Positions 19,964-28,605 are shown, numbered from the stretch's first letter. The stretch is 52,846 nucleotides of DNA from Enterococcus gallinarum NBRC 100675 (GCF_001544275.1 NZ_BCQE01000027.1:1-52846), one strand, 5' to 3'. Notes: generated by a model not told the origin, from the letters alone. A program made the numbers and translations.

Positions 19964-19986
19964 CCACTTTAGTAAAACGGTTTACT
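19959..19986. promoter_or_regulatory. LacI/CytR-type operator overlapping the pdp promoter
   Basis: AGTAAAACGGTTTACT (19971-19986) is a dyad with AGTAAA/TTTACT arms and the central CG typical of LacI-family sites. A weaker half-match (GTAAACCACTTTAG, 19959-19972) adjoins it on the promoter side. The neighbouring LacI-family gene is the obvious candidate to bind it; this pairing is inference. Confidence 0.6.
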
Positions 19987-20033
19987 ATATAAAACAAAAC
20001 TATGAAAACACTTACAATTGGAAATATACCGCA

Positions 20034-21053
20034 CTATTTCGCAATTGTCAATGCCTTCACGCTCTCACGAAGAATTAATTTTGTATCAAAAATCTTATTT
20101 GGAATTCTTCGAGAAGGAAACTCGATGGCGTCTACCAAAAATTTCGCTGCCGTAAAGCCAATCTCAAAGGTTGGCTGCATCACCGTGGTCAATGGTGGTG
20201 TGATGTATTCCGTTAGCTTCAATGCGTCAAAACCAATCACAGAAATATCCTCGGGCACTTTTTTCCCTGCTTCATAGATTGCTTGATAACAGCCGATCGC
20301 CATAGCATCATTCCCACAAAAAATAGCCGTAAGCTCGCGGTATTTCAATAATTTCTTGCAGGCATCGTATCCGCCGGTCACTGTTAACTCAGCCGACTCC
20401 ACGTAACGCCCTTTAAACGGGATCTGATGATCTTTCAACGCATGACGATAACCATTGAAACGTTCTTCCAATTGATAATAACCAGTACTTTCTTTTAGCA
20501 TACCGATGTTTTGATGGCCATTATTGATCAGATAGCTGACTGCTTGATAAGCGCCTTCGTATTCTTTCACAATCAAACGGCCATTGTCTCTTTGATTGAT
20601 TCCCCGATCGACGAGAATAATTGGTCGGTCATCAAAAAAACCGCTCTTCAATGAATACTCGTCAGGCAGCTGATGCGGTGTTGCCAAAAGAATACCATCC
20701 ACTGATCGATGAGACAGCTCTCTCAAATATTGTATTTCTTTTTCTTGGCTATGTCGGGAGTTACACAATACCAGCATATACCCCAATGGATTGAAATAAC
20801 TTTCTGCTCCTTCAATGATTTTAGAAAAGAAAAAATCCGTAACGTCAGGGACAATCATACCGATCGTTTTTGAGTGGCGATTGATTAGATTCGAAGCAAA
20901 AAAATCTGGCTTATAATGGTGCTTATTAACGATATCCAGTACCCGTTTGCGGGTTTCTTCACTGAAACGGCTACCTTTATTGTTCAGAATTTGCGAAACA
21001 GTAGTTACAGATACCCCTGCCATTTCAGCAATCTGCTTGATTGTCAGTTTCAT
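20034..21053 (-). CDS. LacI-family transcriptional regulator, probable nucleoside or ribose responsive
   Basis: The N-terminal helix-turn-helix and hinge are clear (TIKQIAEMAGVSVTTVSQIL, residues 3-22), followed by a periplasmic-binding-protein-like effector domain with IGMIVPDVTDFFFSKIIEG and ISVIGFDALKLTEY. The full length is 339 residues, normal for the family. GAGGTGAG precedes the ATG at 21053. It lies directly upstream of pdp in the same direction, with a LacI-type operator at the pdp promoter, which points to control of the nucleoside operon in the way CytR acts in enteric bacteria. An RbsR-like ribose response is the main alternative. Confidence 0.88.
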   Translation of the reverse strand: MKLTIKQIAEMAGVSVTTVSQILNNKGSRFSEETRKRVLDIVNKHHYKPDFFASNLINRHSKTIGMIVPDVTDFFFSKIIEGAESYFNPLGYMLVLCNSRHSQEKEIQYLRELSHRSVDGILLATPHQLPDEYSLKSGFFDDRPIILVDRGINQRDNGRLIVKEYEGAYQAVSYLINNGHQNIGMLKESTGYYQLEERFNGYRHALKDHQIPFKGRYVESAELTVTGGYDACKKLLKYRELTAIFCGNDAMAIGCYQAIYEAGKKVPEDISVIGFDALKLTEYITPPLTTVMQPTFEIGFTAAKFLVDAIEFPSRRIPNKIFDTKLILRESVKALTIAK

Positions 21054-21200
21054 TTACTTCTCACCTCTTTCTTGCCTAAAGTGTAGCAAATTTTTTCTAA
21101 AAAAAATAGCACCCCTTGCTTTCTTCCAAAATTTTCTTTTTACAAGGGTTAAAAAACAGCTCCATTCCTTAAAAAAATCGACAAAAGAAAACAAAAAATA

Positions 21201-21247
21201 AAAGACCAGCGATTCTAGGCAGCTCCTAGCAAATGATCGTGGTCTTT
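21201..21247 (-). terminator. Terminator after the methyltransferase gene
   Basis: Arms AAAGACCA (21201-21208) and TGGTCTTT (21240-21247) enclose an inner CTAGG/CCTAG stem, and the minus strand continues into a T-rich run. It lies about 50 bases after the methyltransferase stop. Confidence 0.8.
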
Positions 21248-21297
21248 AAAAAACAGGTAAACCTGTTGTGAACGTGAAAAACGTCTGCTTTGCGCGC

Positions 21298-21900
21298 TTA
21301 TTCTTTGTAGCTTTGAATAATATAATACCCTTTGTCTTTTTTGATGATTTCGGCATTACCAAAGGTTTGTTGCATTTTCTTTTGGGCACTGGGGGCACCT
21401 TGTTTCTTTTGAATCACGATCGTTAATGTGCCGCCCGTTTTCAATAGCGGCAGAGCCCCTGTCAAGATCTCATGAACAACCTCTTTGCCTGCCCGAATAG
21501 GTGGATTGCTAAGAATTGCTGCGTATTCGCCTTGATGCAAGGTTTCGTAAATGTTTGAGGCATGAATGTCGGCATTCTCGATGCCATTTCGTTTCGCATT
21601 GCCTTGGGCAAGATCAACCGCCCGCTGGTTGATATCGATCATTTCCACTGGACGCTGGGATGCATAAGCCAATGACAACCCGATCGGTCCATAGCCACAC
21701 CCCACATCCAAAATCGTTCCCTCTGGTAAATCCGCCCATTCAAAGGCATCAATCAGTACGCGAGAGCCATAATCGACGGTCTCCCGGGAAAATACCCCAC
21801 TATCTGTCACAAACTGAAATTTCTTTCCTTTTAACTCAAAAGACCATTGTTCAAAATCATGTGCGGTTTCCGGATTTTCTGTATAATAGTGATTTCCCAT
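21298..21900 (-). CDS. Class I SAM-dependent methyltransferase, RsmC/YbxB-like
   Basis: The 200-residue protein has the SAM-binding loop ILDVGCGYGPIGL (residues 64-76), the acidic residue in VEMIDINQRAVDLA, and the NPPIRAG motif that marks amino-group methyltransferases acting on nucleic acid bases. YbxB-type relatives resemble the catalytic half of RsmC, which makes m2G in 16S rRNA, but the target here is not shown. The ATG at 21900 follows AAAGATGGG rather than a strong ribosome binding site. It is leftward and diverges from coaA. Confidence 0.87.
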   Translation of the reverse strand: MGNHYYTENPETAHDFEQWSFELKGKKFQFVTDSGVFSRETVDYGSRVLIDAFEWADLPEGTILDVGCGYGPIGLSLAYASQRPVEMIDINQRAVDLAQGNAKRNGIENADIHASNIYETLHQGEYAAILSNPPIRAGKEVVHEILTGALPLLKTGGTLTIVIQKKQGAPSAQKKMQQTFGNAEIIKKDKGYYIIQSYKE

Positions 21901-22106
21901 CTTTGTTCACCCTTTTTTCTTTTAACTAGCGATAGTTCTCGCTTTATCTGTTTGACAATCAAAAGCATTTCATTTGCTGACTCTTTTCCATGATACCGAA
22001 ATTCCTGCAGAAGTAAACTCCCGATAATCGTTTCCTCAATGAATCTTAGATAATTTTCGTTTCTTTGCCAACGATTTTTCCTGGTTTTTTTATAAGTTCC
22101 TGCCAT
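21831..22106 (-). CDS. Possible small protein upstream of the methyltransferase (uncertain)
   Basis: An open frame fills the otherwise empty 300-base gap between the methyltransferase and coaA and overlaps the methyltransferase start by 70 bases. From the ATG at 22106 it gives 91 basic residues starting MAGTYKKTRKNRWQRNENY, with a helical middle part. There is no good ribosome binding site, and I do not recognise it. It may be a real translationally coupled gene or chance. Confidence 0.3.
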   Translation of the reverse strand: MAGTYKKTRKNRWQRNENYLRFIEETIIGSLLLQEFRYHGKESANEMLLIVKQIKRELSLVKRKKGEQRWEITIIQKIRKPHMILNNGLLS

Positions 22107-22216
22107 TTCTATGGTAAAATATTTCCGAGCAGCAACCAGATACAGAAAATCAGCCTTTTCTGAAGGCCAAGTACCGGTCTGCAAAGATAGACAGGTTCTA
22201 TATGAAGGAGTCGAAC

Positions 22217-23140
22217 ATGCAAGAAACCATGAATTTTTATCAAATTCCTCGGGAGCAATGGCAAGGCTTTTACACCAATGGCATGATGCCTTTCACTCAA
22301 GAAGAATTAGACAATATCAAAAGTTTGAATGACCGCATCTCGGTCCAAGATGTCGAAGATGTTTACGTGCCACTGTGCCATCTGATCCACCTTTATATGA
22401 AAGAATTTGAATCTCTCACGTTAAGTAAAGGACTTTTCTTGCATCGTTATGTCAAAATGCCGCCATTCATTATTGGCATTGCCGGCAGTGTCGCTGTTGG
22501 TAAAAGCACAACGGCGCGTTTGGTTCAAAACCTGTTGAGCCGGCTTTTCCCTCGGCGCACCGTGCAACTGATTACTACTGATGGCTTTTTGTACCCAAAC
22601 GAGGTTCTAGAAGCACGAGGGATCTTGGATCGAAAAGGATTCCCTGAAAGTTATGACATGGAAGCATTGATCAATTTTTTGAACGCGGTGAAGTCTGGAG
22701 AATCTGAAATCAAGATCCCCGTTTACTCTCATGAAGTTTATAATATTATTCCGGATACGTTTGAAATCATCAATCAGCCAGATATTTTGATCGTTGAAGG
22801 AATCAATACATTACAGCTGCCCGCAAACCAGCAGATTTATGTCAGTGATTTCTTCGACTTTTCGATTTTCGTGGATGCGCAGCCCGATCTGATCGAAAAG
22901 TGGTATTTAGAGCGTTTTGAATCTCTTTTGGATACGGCTTTTCAAAAACCAAACAATTATTACTATCAGTATGCGATTGGCGACCGCGGTGAAGCAATCA
23001 AAATGGCAAAAGAAGTATGGAAAAATGTGAATTTAAAGAATTTACACGAGTATATCTTGCCTACACGCAGCAGAGCCGATATAATTCTCCATAAAACAAA
23101 GCACCATTCAATCGATGAAGTATTCTTGCGAAAATATTGA
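22217..23140 (+). CDS. coaA: Pantothenate kinase, type I
   Basis: CoaA phosphorylates pantothenate in the first step of coenzyme A synthesis. The P-loop [15 protein letters not shown] is near residue 91, and DGFLYPN and SRAD-type segments match the type I (E. coli-like) kinases. The ATG at 22217 ([11 protein letters not shown]) follows AAGGAG by six bases and gives 307 residues, close to the family length; an ATG five codons upstream precedes that site. It is 81 bases before guaA, in the same direction. Confidence 0.96.
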   Translation: MQETMNFYQIPREQWQGFYTNGMMPFTQEELDNIKSLNDRISVQDVEDVYVPLCHLIHLYMKEFESLTLSKGLFLHRYVKMPPFIIGIAGSVAVGKSTTARLVQNLLSRLFPRRTVQLITTDGFLYPNEVLEARGILDRKGFPESYDMEALINFLNAVKSGESEIKIPVYSHEVYNIIPDTFEIINQPDILIVEGINTLQLPANQQIYVSDFFDFSIFVDAQPDLIEKWYLERFESLLDTAFQKPNNYYYQYAIGDRGEAIKMAKEVWKNVNLKNLHEYILPTRSRADIILHKTKHHSIDEVFLRKY

Positions 23141-23221
23141 CTGCTTCATTATTCACCCTTATGCTGTTGAAAAGGAATCTTCCTTTTTTCAATAAAACTA
23201 AAAGAATAGAGGTAATTTATT

Positions 23222-24787
23222 GTGACAAACGTTGACAACATGCCAAACGTTGAAAAAATTATCGTACTCGATTACGGTAGTCAGTACAATCAACTGATCA
23301 CCCGACGTATTCGTGAGTTCGGTGTTTTCTCAGAGTTATTGAGCCACCGCATTACTGCTGAAGAAGTAAAGGCAATGAATCCTAAAGGGATCATCCTTTC
23401 TGGCGGTCCAAACAGTGTGTATGATGAGAAGGCATTTGGTATTGATGAAAAGATTTTTGATTTGGGGATCCCCGTGTTAGGAATCTGTTACGGTATGCAG
23501 TTGATTACTTATAAATTAGGCGGAAAAGTTGAACCAGCCAAAAACCGCGAATACGGTAAAGCAGAATTGGAAGTCACTTCTGCCGATGCTGCTCTTTTCC
23601 AAAATACACCTGTGAAACAAACAGTTTGGATGAGTCATGGCGATTTAGTTACCCAAGCGCCAGCAGGTTTTGACGTCGTTGCCACCAGCAAAGACTGTCC
23701 AATTGCTTCTATCCAACATGCAGAGCGCAAAATGTATGGTATCCAATTCCATGCCGAAGTCCGTCATTCCGAATATGGCAATGATTTGTTGCGTCACTTT
23801 GCAATCGATGTTTGCCAATGTACAGGCGACTGGACAATGGACAACTTCATTGATATGGAGATCGCTAAGATCCGCGAACAAGTGGGTGATAAGAAAGTCT
23901 TATTAGGTCTATCCGGCGGTGTTGATTCTTCTGTCGTTGGTGTTCTCTTACAAAAAGCGATTGGTGACCAATTAACGTGTATCTTTGTTGATCATGGTCT
24001 ATTGCGTAAAGGAGAAGCCGAACAAGTCATGGAAAGTCTTGGCGGAAAATTCGGCTTGAATATTATCAAAGTTGATGCCAAAGAGCGTTTCCTATCCAAA
24101 TTGGCTGGTGTTTCTGATCCAGAAGAAAAACGCAAGATCATTGGGAATGAATTCGTTTATGTCTTTGATGACGAAGCAACCAAGCTGGCCGGTGAAGAAG
24201 GCGTGTCTTTCCTTGCACAAGGGACCCTTTATACCGATGTGATCGAATCAGGAACAGAAACAGCACAAACGATCAAATCTCACCACAACGTAGGCGGTCT
24301 GCCTGAAGATATGCAATTCAAATTGATCGAACCATTGAACACATTGTTCAAAGACGAAGTTCGTGAATTAGGAACCCAATTAGGCATGCCCGACAGCATC
24401 GTATGGCGTCAACCATTCCCAGGACCAGGTCTAGGTATCCGTGTTCTTGGCGAATTGACTGAAGAAAAATTAGAGATCGTCCGTGATTCAGATGCCATCT
24501 TGCGAGAAGAAATCGCCAATGCTGGATTGGATCGCGACATTTGGCAATACTTCACTGTCCTACCAGGTATCCGCTCTGTAGGTGTAATGGGTGATGGCCG
24601 TACGTACGATTACACTGTTGGCATCCGTGCAGTCACTTCCATCGATGGCATGACCGCTGACTTTGCCCGCATCCCATGGGAAGTCTTACAAAAAATCAGC
24701 GTCCGTATCGTGAACGAAGTCGCACACGTCAATCGAATCGTGTATGATATTACGAGTAAGCCACCTGCAACTGTGGAGTGGGAATAA
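23222..24787 (+). CDS. guaA: GMP synthase (glutamine-hydrolysing)
   Basis: GuaA converts XMP to GMP using glutamine and ATP. The amidotransferase half has [11 protein letters not shown] and the nucleophile cysteine in GICYGMQ, with the HAE triad part; the synthetase half has the PP-loop [10 protein letters not shown] (near residue 229) and the dimerisation domain ending in KPPATVEWE. The start is a GTG at 23222, nine bases after AGAGGT, giving 521 residues. The last four codons, GAG TGG GAA TAA, are the integration core of two mobile elements; the frame and stop are preserved. No own terminator follows it; see 52614-52657. Confidence 0.97.
   Translation: MTNVDNMPNVEKIIVLDYGSQYNQLITRRIREFGVFSELLSHRITAEEVKAMNPKGIILSGGPNSVYDEKAFGIDEKIFDLGIPVLGICYGMQLITYKLGGKVEPAKNREYGKAELEVTSADAALFQNTPVKQTVWMSHGDLVTQAPAGFDVVATSKDCPIASIQHAERKMYGIQFHAEVRHSEYGNDLLRHFAIDVCQCTGDWTMDNFIDMEIAKIREQVGDKKVLLGLSGGVDSSVVGVLLQKAIGDQLTCIFVDHGLLRKGEAEQVMESLGGKFGLNIIKVDAKERFLSKLAGVSDPEEKRKIIGNEFVYVFDDEATKLAGEEGVSFLAQGTLYTDVIESGTETAQTIKSHHNVGGLPEDMQFKLIEPLNTLFKDEVRELGTQLGMPDSIVWRQPFPGPGLGIRVLGELTEEKLEIVRDSDAILREEIANAGLDRDIWQYFTVLPGIRSVGVMGDGRTYDYTVGIRAVTSIDGMTADFARIPWEVLQKISVRIVNEVAHVNRIVYDITSKPPATVEWE
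24776..24787 (+). repeat. Attachment core copy 1 (attL of element 1, guaA 3' end)
   Basis: GAGTGGGAATAA is the last four codons of guaA. The same 12 bases recur at 40446 and 52595. The match to the second copy extends to 20 bases (GTGGAGTGGGAATAAAGAGC, 24773-24792 and 40443-40462). Confidence 0.85.
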
Positions 24788-24877
24788 AGAGCTAACTAAA
24801 TTTGAGTTGAGAAAGCCTATTTTATCGCATTTCTTGAAATTAAAAATGGATAAAAACTACTAAAAACAACATAGTTC

Positions 24878-24897
24878 CCTGCCAAACTTCCTGCCAA
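24878..24897 (+). repeat. Left arm-type repeats of element 1
   Basis: CCTGCCAA occurs twice, 12 bases apart (24878 and 24890), the first starting 86 bases past the end of the 20-base direct repeat. Matching copies lie near the right end. They look like integrase arm sites. Confidence 0.65.
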
Positions 24898-24966
24898 GAT
24901 TTTTTCTTTGTAGGGGGTTTTCATATAGATCAAAAAATAATACAATAGATTTTAAAACTGTATATT

Positions 24967-25010
24967 TGTCAATGGCGGAATAAATAAAAATTTTATCGCC
25001 GCCATTGACA
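24967..25010. repeat. Perfect inverted repeat near the left end of element 1
   Basis: TGTCAATGGCGG (24967-24978) and CCGCCATTGACA (24999-25010) are perfect 12-base arms around a 20-base A/T-rich loop. There is no strong T-run. It could stop guaA read-through or serve the element. The rest of the gap 25011-25477 shows no convincing gene, only AT-rich sequence. Confidence 0.55.
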
Positions 25011-25477
25011 TAATTAAGTAGGAAACACGATATTTACAAATGTCTGTTAATATAACTGATAATAACTATTGAGATTGACGAATAAATTAAGATGCTGAAT
25101 TACTCAAAACAATCTAACCAAACAAGATACTCTATTAGAGACATTCATAGCTCGCTTACAAGCATAAAAATATTCAAATTATAATAAGACGGAAACTGAA
25201 ATTAAAGTGTTGAATTCTGATAAATTCAGAATTTATAACAAAAAAACTATGTCATTCTCACAACATAAAACCACTTCCTCGAAATGAGAAAACGGTTTCC
25301 AAAATAGCAATTGATTAGCACTTAATACCAAATAAAATCTTCATCCTATATTATTTTCGTATGCGAACAAATTCACAACAATTTCAAATGATTAATACTT
25401 TGAGAATTTCTTCGATGAAAATAATCTACAGATAATACTCCTAAATCTTTATACATCAATATTCATATACGTAAAAT

Positions 25478-25515
25478 AAAGAGTTAAAAAGAATTGTAGT
25501 TCTTTTTAACTCTTT
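25478..25515 (-). terminator. Terminator at the end of the bacteriocin locus
   Basis: Perfect 16-base arms (25478-25493 and 25500-25515, AAAGAGTTAAAAAGAA) with a six-base loop lie 29 bases after the last small membrane protein gene, read leftward. Confidence 0.85.
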
Positions 25516-25543
25516 AAATGTGGCCATTTATGTTCCCTATATC

Positions 25544-25735
25544 TTAATTTCTAATATTTTCGTCCACCAATAAGGTAATAATACTCACTACAAACGAAAA
25601 TAAAAGTATATATTTTTGTTCCCAAGGGTACCCCGTCCAATTACTGAATAAATATATTATGCCGACTACTGAAAAAAAATTCAAAAGAAAATCTTTTCCT
25701 TCGGAATACATCTGCTTTATTTTCAATTTATTCAT
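25544..25735 (-). CDS. Small two-helix membrane protein, possible bacteriocin immunity
   Basis: The 63-residue protein starts at the ATG at 25735, five bases after GGAGG; a start four codons upstream overlaps that site. It has a basic N-terminus, then two hydrophobic helices (about residues 16-33 and 42-57) with SNWTGYPWEQ between them, and a polar end. Its place at the end of the bacteriocin locus, size and topology fit class II immunity proteins. It resembles the 58-residue protein at 27627 in its pattern of hydrophobic residues. Function is inferred. Confidence 0.6.
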   Translation of the reverse strand: MNKLKIKQMYSEGKDFLLNFFSVVGIIYLFSNWTGYPWEQKYILLFSFVVSIITLLVDENIRN

Positions 25736-25853
25736 ATTAGCCTCCATAATAAATTTACAATCGATTACGCTATATAAGCATCACTATTCTTGCTCAAAAA
25801 ATAAAATAAGTTAGAAAAAATTTAATTACATCCCCAAAAAGAAGAAAAAAGCA

Positions 25854-26248
25854 ATGAACGAAACAAATATTAGATTGTCTCGCTGTTACTTCGACAAATT
25901 ATGCGAGTTTCTTTTAAAAAAACAGGTTAATCAAAAATATAAGAATCAATTTATCACAAGATATGGTACCAGACAACCTAAAATAATTTATCCTAAACAA
26001 TAGAAAGTATAACTATATTATAGCTAATTATCATACCTTTAATATTGATTTAACATCTAGCCAAACCGTTACCGAATCTCTTTCTGAAAAGAATGAAATT
26101 TCCCTTGCAAATAATTATTGCTTATTTACTCCATATTACTTAAGCAATCTATCGACTAGAACTATATTTAAGTTTCTTGTAAATACTTTCAATATCAAAA
26201 TGTCTCCCGTAACTATAGCTAATTATAGCAACCAATTTATTTTTTACT
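25854..26248 (+). pseudogene. Possible decayed open frame
   Basis: A 49-codon frame from the ATG at 25854 (MNETNIRLSRCYFDKLC) stops at 26003, and another frame stays open from about 25994 to the TGA at 26246-26248 (ending ANYSNQFIFY). One frameshift would join them. I see no good ribosome binding site and no family match. The 13-base sequence TATAGCTAATTAT occurs near 26029 and again near 26214. This gap otherwise holds nothing I can name. Confidence 0.2.
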
Positions 26249-26262
26249 GAAAGCTGATAAAT

Positions 26263-26496
26263 TTAAGCTCCGTTCTTATTAAAGCAACCATTTTTAGCCA
26301 TATAACTAATTTCTGATCCTAAAGCACCTATTAATGCGCCCGGACCAGTCTTCCAATGTTTAGCTGCTCCTGAAAGAGCTGCTCCATAAGCCCCAACGAT
26401 ACAAGTATTTAAATAACTATCTTTAGTCCATTTTCCACCTCCAATAACTACTCCTAATTCATTTAAGTTTAATGTTTTAAAATCATTGATTTTCAT
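26263..26496 (-). CDS. Double-glycine bacteriocin precursor A (class II)
   Basis: The 77-residue precursor starts at the ATG at 26496 after AAAGGTG. The leader MKINDFKTLNLNELGVVIGG (residues 1-20) is a typical double-glycine leader for cleavage by a C39-peptidase transporter. The mature part of 57 residues starts GKWTKDSYLNTC, carries two cysteines (positions 12 and 50 of the mature part) and GxxxG elements such as GALIG, as expected for two-peptide class IIb bacteriocins. The presumed partner is the precursor at 26973. Located in a locus with its own transporter and regulators. Confidence 0.82.
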   Translation of the reverse strand: MKINDFKTLNLNELGVVIGGGKWTKDSYLNTCIVGAYGAALSGAAKHWKTGPGALIGALGSEISYMAKNGCFNKNGA

Positions 26497-26549
26497 TATA
26501 ATCACCTTTCCTTAACTTCATTAATATTTTTAAATATACTTTATCTATT

Positions 26550-26645
26550 TATAAACCAATCACTAGTTTTAATTCCTTTATATATCTTATACTTATATCT
26601 TTTTGTTATTTGATATCTATTTAAAGTATAAAAAGATTATTTCCT
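26550..26645 (-). pseudogene. Decayed copy of the start region of the 58-residue membrane protein gene
   Basis: This stretch matches 27771-27860 over most of its length, for example CAATCACT and TTTAAAGTATAAAAA in both, with the same spacing. In the intact copy it spans the first codons and upstream region of the small membrane protein gene. Here the start codon is lost and stops appear. It suggests duplication of a bacteriocin-immunity module followed by decay. Confidence 0.45.
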
Positions 26646-26673
26646 AATTGTTGGAAAGAAAAAAATTCTGACC

Positions 26674-26718
26674 AAATATATTCTTCTGTTTTATTGAATG
26701 AAACAGAAGAATATATTT
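26674..26718. terminator. Perfect hairpin after the precursor B operon
   Basis: Arms of 18 bases (26674-26691 and 26701-26718) pair perfectly around a nine-base loop, 41 bases after the 59-residue gene. If it stops leftward transcription, precursor A needs its own promoter or read-through; I see no clear LytTR repeats in front of precursor A. Confidence 0.75.
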
Positions 26719-26759
26719 TTATCATTAAATCATTATTAAAAGGGATATTAGCAGATTTC

Positions 26760-26939
26760 TTAATATTTATCTCTATTAAAAATTACATACTTCATATTTT
26801 CAATTAAAATAACAATAAATATAAAGAATCCTAAAGAGTTTAAAACAAGAAGTAATAAACTTAATTCTTTAAAAAAATTGCATATTGAAACTATAAGAAA
26901 TCCTATTGTAATAATAAAAGATACTATCCTTTTCTTCAT
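26760..26939 (-). CDS. Small two-helix membrane protein downstream of precursor B, possible immunity protein
   Basis: A 59-residue frame, short enough to be missed by length filters, starts at the ATG at 26939 with AAAAGGAA upstream and stops at 26760-26762. It begins MKKRIVSFIITIGFLIVSIC and has two hydrophobic helices (about residues 5-20 and 27-47) and a charged end NRDKY. It lies 33 bases after precursor B and before a perfect terminator, the normal position of an immunity gene. Function is inferred from place and topology. Confidence 0.65.
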   Translation of the reverse strand: MKKRIVSFIITIGFLIVSICNFFKELSLLLLVLNSLGFFIFIVILIENMKYVIFNRDKY

Positions 26940-26972
26940 CTAATCATTCCTTTTAATAAATATATTTTTTAA

Positions 26973-27203
26973 TTAACAGAATGTGGCTGCACCTGTAGCC
27001 GCTCCTCCCCAGAATCCTGCTGCACTTCCAGATACCGTCCCAATAATTGGTAATGTAACTGTACCAACTGCTGCTCCTGCAACTCCTCCTGTTAGAGCAC
27101 CTCCTACTGTTCCTAATCCACATTTAAGCCATCCACCACCTTCAACTCTTAAAAGAGTCTCTTTATCTAAAACTTCAAATTTATCAATCACTTGTGTATT
27201 CAT
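26973..27203 (-). CDS. Double-glycine bacteriocin precursor B (class II)
   Basis: The 76-residue precursor starts at the ATG at 27203 after AAAAGGAG. Residues 1-23 form the leader, ending LLRVEGG. The mature part of 53 residues begins GWLKCGLGTVGGALTGG, is rich in glycine and alanine with repeated GxxxG motifs, and ends in a cysteine that could pair with the one at mature position 5. This composition resembles Blp-type and other two-peptide bacteriocins. A promoter with LytTR repeats lies about 230 bases upstream. Confidence 0.82.
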   Translation of the reverse strand: MNTQVIDKFEVLDKETLLRVEGGGWLKCGLGTVGGALTGGVAGAAVGTVTLPIIGTVSGSAAGFWGGAATGAATFC

Positions 27204-27429
27204 ATTTTTCTCCTTTTAATCAATAATATTTTTATAATTTTATTCCTTAATTTAACAACAATTTCTTTAATGTCAACTATATAAGTATGGAAATGTAAAA
27301 CTTGTACGAGTTACATATCTCCATTTTTAGAAAACTAGAAATAATACGGTTGTTAACATAGATATTATTTAAGGCGGTATTGAAAAATAAATCATCTTTT
27401 ATCATCTCCTTCAATCATTTCTTGTTCAT

Positions 27430-27497
27430 AGTCTAGCATTTTATAAACGTAATGGAGCATGTGTGCCTAAAATGTATCGTTTTTGTGCCTGAAATGT
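27430..27497 (-). promoter_or_regulatory. LytTR-regulated promoter of the precursor B operon
   Basis: On the minus strand ACATTTCAGGCAC (27485-27497) and ACATTTTAGGCAC (27463-27475) are direct repeats with a 22-base period, followed after 27 bases by an extended -10 TGCTAGACT (box at 27430-27435). The repeats fit the ACAnTTcaG-like consensus of ComE/AgrA-type regulators. The leader to precursor B is long (about 220 bases); it holds only very short frames. Confidence 0.75.
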
Positions 27498-27517
27498 CTT
27501 TTTTATTGATCAATAGA

Positions 27518-27557
27518 GAAAAAGAGAACTAACCCTATTTGAGTTATTCCTCTTTTT
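27518..27557 (-). terminator. Terminator after the regulatory operon
   Basis: On the minus strand an AAAAAGAG...CTCTTTTT hairpin with a partly paired AATAACT/AGTT section ends in a T-run, about 70 bases after the 58-residue gene. Confidence 0.6.
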
Positions 27558-27626
27558 ATTTTCAGTATTTTTAATAAGACTTTGATTATTAACTTATTGA
27601 GTATAGTTAATAGCTCATAAAATATA

Positions 27627-27803
27627 TTAGTAACCTTTATTTTTTGAACGCCATAATAAATAAATATTTATAGAAAGTATAAAAATTAAAAATATAGCTT
27701 TAAATAATAAATTATTACCATCCCAAATTTTTGAAATCATAAAAAATAATCCTATATTTGTAATAGCTATGAACCAATCACTCCCTCGTATCCCTTTACA
27801 CAT
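27627..27803 (-). CDS. Small two-helix membrane protein after the response regulator, possible immunity protein
   Basis: A 58-residue frame starts at the ATG at 27803 after AAAAGGAG (11-base spacing) and stops at 27627-27629. It begins MCKGIRGSDWFIAITNIGLF, with hydrophobic helices at about residues 10-25 and 32-51 and the tail WRSKNKGY. It is 52 bases after the response regulator gene and ends the regulatory operon. A decayed copy of its start region lies at 26550. Its size and topology fit bacteriocin immunity or accessory proteins; function is inferred. Confidence 0.6.
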   Translation of the reverse strand: MCKGIRGSDWFIAITNIGLFFMISKIWDGNNLLFKAIFLIFILSINIYLLWRSKNKGY

Positions 27804-27855
27804 CCTACACTACACTCCTTTTCATTGTTTGGTAACTGTTTAAAGTATAAAAATG

Positions 27856-28605
27856 TTATTCCTCTTTTTCTTTTAGTTTTTCTATTAGTGCTTTGATTCT
27901 CAATCTGGAAATAGAACAGCTTGTTCCTTCATAAAATAATACCTCACGCTCACGTGAATTTACTTCAATTACATTGTCAATATTTATAATTGTTGATCGA
28001 TCTACTTGTTGAAAACAGTGATTTATATCTAACTTTAAAATATCTGCTATAGTTCCATAAAACTCTTTTCTAAAATTAACGCCAAAAAGAATTAATTTAT
28101 GGGAAGTAGGGGCTGTTTGAATGAATAAAATATCCGAAAAGGGGATATGAATACCTGTTCTTCCTTGATAAGAATAACTTAAAATTTCTTCTACTTTTTG
28201 TCTTTGATTTTTAGACAATACGTACTTTAGACACTCTTTGACACGTTCTCTAAAAATAGATTCACTATTATCCTTTGTTATAAAATCTAAAGCTGATACA
28301 TGATTTCTAAAAACTAAAGGCATTGCCTCAGATAATGTTGTAATAAACACAATTGTTCCATAGGGATTATAGCTTCTGATATGTTTGGCTAATTCAAATC
28401 CCTTATTTTTATTATTATCAATTTCTAAGTCAAGAAAATACAAATCATATACCGTTTTTTCAGATAATTGTGCTTGATATTCTTCTATACTCGCCGAACT
28501 GACTATATTTATTTTTATATGCATTTCTTTTGAAAGATCATACAATATGCTTTCTAATCGCATAAGATGATGAAGATTATCTTCTACTATCGCAATATTG
28601 ATCAT
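27856..28605 (-). CDS. LytTR-family response regulator (AgrA/ComE type)
   Basis: The receiver domain has the acidic pair Glu8-Asp9 and the phosphoacceptor Asp59 in YFLDLEID, with the conserved lysine in ALDFITKD. The C-terminal half (about residues 140-245) is a LytTR DNA-binding domain, with FSDILFIQTAPTSHKLILFG and QVDRSTIINIDNV. The start overlaps the kinase stop by one base. Such regulators bind ACAnTTcaG-like direct repeats; two matching promoters are present in this locus, before the transporter and before precursor B. Confidence 0.92.
   Translation of the reverse strand: MINIAIVEDNLHHLMRLESILYDLSKEMHIKINIVSSASIEEYQAQLSEKTVYDLYFLDLEIDNNKNKGFELAKHIRSYNPYGTIVFITTLSEAMPLVFRNHVSALDFITKDNSESIFRERVKECLKYVLSKNQRQKVEEILSYSYQGRTGIHIPFSDILFIQTAPTSHKLILFGVNFRKEFYGTIADILKLDINHCFQQVDRSTIINIDNVIEVNSREREVLFYEGTSCSISRLRIKALIEKLKEKEE

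Noticed and set aside
26029-26226. Two copies of TATAGCTAATTAT as insertion sequence ends
   Set aside because: They are direct, short and A/T-rich, with no transposase between them; chance is likely.
27204-27429. Very short frames in the leader of precursor B as an additional peptide gene
   Set aside because: The candidates have 8 to about 40 codons, poor start spacing and no double-glycine leader.
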